Assembly (NCBI RefSeq): GCF_004331955.1
Contig: NZ_CP036532.1
Span: 2,294,001 to 2,358,000, forward strand
Length of the DNA stretch: 64,000 nucleotides
Reading direction: 5' to 3'
From: Roseitalea porphyridii
GTDB taxonomy: Bacteria > Pseudomonadota > Alphaproteobacteria > Rhizobiales > Rhizobiaceae
In this document: positions 62,448-64,000 of the stretch, piece after piece
Layout: every line of letters begins with the position of its first letter
How positions within the stretch are numbered: position 1 is the first letter of the stretch
Made by a program: the position numbers and the translations under genes
The notes under the pieces: model-generated
Database searches by the model: none
Told to the model about the DNA's origin: nothing
The model's input: only the letters and a program-made list of their open reading frames with translations

Positions 62448-62863
62448 CAGGCCGCGCAGTCCGCGCAAACCCCCCGCATCTCGACCACCGATGCGCGAAG
62501 CTGGAATGCCGCCTCGGCAGCCAGGCGGTTGAGTTCATCGCCCATCGTGCCGTCTTCCAGCTCGCGCACATCCCCGCAGCGGTCGCAGATGGCGAACGCG
62601 ATCGTCTCGTGCGCTTCACCGTGTCCGTGGCGGCAGGCGACATAGGCGTTCAGGCTCTCGAGACGGTGCACCAGCCCCTCGCCGACCAGTTTCTCGAGCG
62701 CACGGTAGACCTGAAGCGGCGCGCGGAAGCCATCATCGCGCAGCGCGTCGAGGATCGCATAGGCGCTCAGCGGACCCTGCGCGCTGGTCAGCGTGTCCAG
62801 CACCAGCCCCTGATTGCGCGTCAGCGGCGGGCCATCGCCAGCGGGTCTGGTTTCAGCGCTCAT
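62447..62863 (-). CDS. zur: Zinc uptake regulator
   Basis: A 138-residue Fur-superfamily repressor with Zur hallmarks: LSAYAILDALRDDGFRAPLQVYRALEKL (DNA-binding), ACRHGHGEAHETIAFAICDRCGDV and C-terminal VCADC, which provide two CxxC structural zinc pairs. It represses zinc import when zinc is ample. It overlaps the znuB stop by 11 bp, in the znuCB-zur order usual for Rhizobiales. Confidence 0.93.
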   Translation of the reverse strand: MSAETRPAGDGPPLTRNQGLVLDTLTSAQGPLSAYAILDALRDDGFRAPLQVYRALEKLVGEGLVHRLESLNAYVACRHGHGEAHETIAFAICDRCGDVRELEDGTMGDELNRLAAEAAFQLRASVVEMRGVCADCAA

Positions 62864-63671
62864 CGACGGACCTCCGGGCTCTGGCGATACGACCGAACGG
62901 CAGCAGGCTTACGGCGAAAAGCGTGACCGCCGCAACCACGATGGACGGGCCCGAGGGCGTGTCGAACTCGAGCGAGCCGAAAAGACCGAGCACCACCCCG
63001 GCAACGCCGACCGCCGCGGCGATCAGCGCCATCTGCTCGGGTCCGGTCGAAAAGCGCCGTGCGGTCGCGGCCGGAATCAGCAGCATGGCCGTGATCAGGA
63101 GCGCGCCGACGATCTTCATGGCGATCGCCACCGTGACGGCCAGCAGCACCATCAGCGCAAGATCCGCCCGCCCCGGATCCATCTGCTCGGCCCGGGCGAG
63201 GTCGGGGCTGATGGTTGCGGCAAACAGCGACCGCCACGTCATCAGCAGTCCGGCCAGAACGGCCGCGCCGCCCAGATAGATCACCGCGATATCGGTGCGC
63301 GAAACGGCGAGGATGTCGCCGAACAACAGCGCCATCAGGTCGACCCGCACCCAGGTCATGAAGGCGAGCACGACCAGCCCGATGGCGAGCGTTGAATGCG
63401 CCAGCAGGCCGAGCAGCGCGTCCGAGGACAGGCTGCGCCGCCGCTGCAGCGCCAGCAGAGACAGCGACACGCCGAGCGCCATCGCGAAGACGCCGAAGGT
63501 CGTGTTCAGTTCGAACAGGATCGCGAGCGCCACGCCGAGCAGCGCGGCGTGCGAGAGCGTGTCGCCGAAATAGGCCATGCGCCGCCAGACGATGAAACAG
63601 CCCAGCGGGCCGGCGACGAGGGCGACGCCGACGCCGGCGACCAGCGCCCGCACGAAGAAGTCATCGAGCAT
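62853..63671 (-). CDS. znuB: Zinc ABC transporter permease
   Basis: A 272-residue inner-membrane permease of the metal ABC-3 family with about eight helices: RRMAYFGDTLSHAALLG, SSDALLGLLAHSTLA and MKIVGALLITAMLLIPAATAR. It imports zinc with ZnuC and a ZnuA not seen here. The start at 63671 overlaps the ZnuC stop by 11 bp. Confidence 0.93.
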   Translation of the reverse strand: MLDDFFVRALVAGVGVALVAGPLGCFIVWRRMAYFGDTLSHAALLGVALAILFELNTTFGVFAMALGVSLSLLALQRRRSLSSDALLGLLAHSTLAIGLVVLAFMTWVRVDLMALLFGDILAVSRTDIAVIYLGGAAVLAGLLMTWRSLFAATISPDLARAEQMDPGRADLALMVLLAVTVAIAMKIVGALLITAMLLIPAATARRFSTGPEQMALIAAAVGVAGVVLGLFGSLEFDTPSGPSIVVAAVTLFAVSLLPFGRIARARRSVDER

Positions 63672-64000
63672 GGCCGCCCTCTCCGTGTTCCGCGCCGCGG
63701 TCCTCGCCGGCGTCGTGATGATGGCCATCGTCGGGATGGCAATGGTCGGTGATGGTCCCGTCGGCATGGCGCACGCGCCCGTCGGGCAGATGCGTGTGAT
63801 CGTGATGATGCTTGTAGACGGCCAGCGCCTCGTCGGCGCGCGGGCCGAACAGGCGCCTGTATTCCTCGCTCGCGGCCACCGCCACCGGCGTGCCCTCGCA
63901 GCAAACATGGCCGTTGAGGCAGATCACCCGGTCGGTCGCCGCCATCACGACGTGCAGATCGTGCGATATCAGCAAGATGCCGCAATGCCAGTCGTCGCGG
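63661..64000 (-). CDS. znuC: Zinc ABC transporter ATP-binding protein, N-terminal part outside window
   Basis: Only the last 113 codons are present. They start in RDDWHCGILLISHDLHVVMAATD, which contains the H-loop His, and continue through VICLNGHVCCEGTP. The C-terminal 50 residues are rich in His and Asp (HHHDHTHLPDG, DGHHHDAG), a likely zinc-binding tail. It is the first visible gene of znuC-znuB-zur. Confidence 0.9.
   Translation of the reverse strand, partial: RDDWHCGILLISHDLHVVMAATDRVICLNGHVCCEGTPVAVAASEEYRRLFGPRADEALAVYKHHHDHTHLPDGRVRHADGTITDHCHPDDGHHHDAGEDRGAEHGEGGHAR

Overview
The window is about 64 kb of GC-rich, densely packed chromosome. It most resembles an alphaproteobacterium of the Rhizobiales/Hyphomicrobiales type. 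The pointers are many periplasmic-binding-protein importers (TAXI-TRAP, MalFGK-type, Rbs-type, BMP nucleoside type), local LacI/DeoR/SorC regulators, a DctD-like sigma-54 activator, and a Fur-Zur-ZnuBC block. Genes often overlap by ATGA or TGATG. I saw no rRNA, tRNA, CRISPR array, insertion sequence or phage gene, and no gene-free stretch longer than 300 bases.

Layout. (1) 1-4659: 3' part of a DctD-like activator, then a sigma-54 promoter with tandem upstream sites, a TAXI binding protein and a fused TRAP permease. (2) 4666-11358: HMG-CoA lyase facing a HisD-family (HpsN-like) dehydrogenase, LacI regulator, bicupin, M20 deacetylase, and a CDF metal exporter behind a MerR-type promoter. (3) 11355-16765: GlpR-like regulator and glpD, a MetE-like protein with a hydrolase, and a membrane-anchored hydrolase. 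(4) 16771-26083: a sugar-type ABC importer, a LacI regulator and four NTF2/SnoaL-fold proteins, with two matching operators in the divergent promoter region. It lacks the usual kinase, isomerase or dehydrogenase. (5) 26164-28898: IsdG-like monooxygenase, L,D-transpeptidase, polymer-forming membrane protein, phosphoribosyltransferase. (6) 28979-51024: a catabolic island built around 5-methylthioribose/5-deoxyribose chemistry. (7) 51051-64000: threonine dehydratase-like enzyme, P-type ATPase and Usp, MacAB-like exporter, mannitol dehydrogenase family, Fur, Zur, ZnuB and ZnuC (cut by the window end).

The island at 28979-51024 is the most interesting part. A BMP-type nucleoside importer, an MTA/SAH/5'-deoxyadenosine deaminase-like amidohydrolase and a 6-oxopurine nucleoside phosphorylase could take a 5'-modified adenosine to hypoxanthine plus a 5-modified ribose 1-phosphate. 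An Rbs-type importer, a FucU/RbsD mutarotase and MtnK could bring free 5-modified ribose to the same intermediate. MtnA would give the ribulose 1-phosphate. From there the island offers a RhaD-type aldolase fused to a short-chain dehydrogenase, and a RuBisCO-like protein in an operon with a split transketolase, plus a small cupin and two more SDRs. A 12-bp inverted repeat of the form TGAC-N4-GTCA recurs (one copy degenerate) in all four promoter-bearing gaps and is a good candidate operator for the island's SorC/DeoR-type regulator. Substrate and end products are inferred, not shown.
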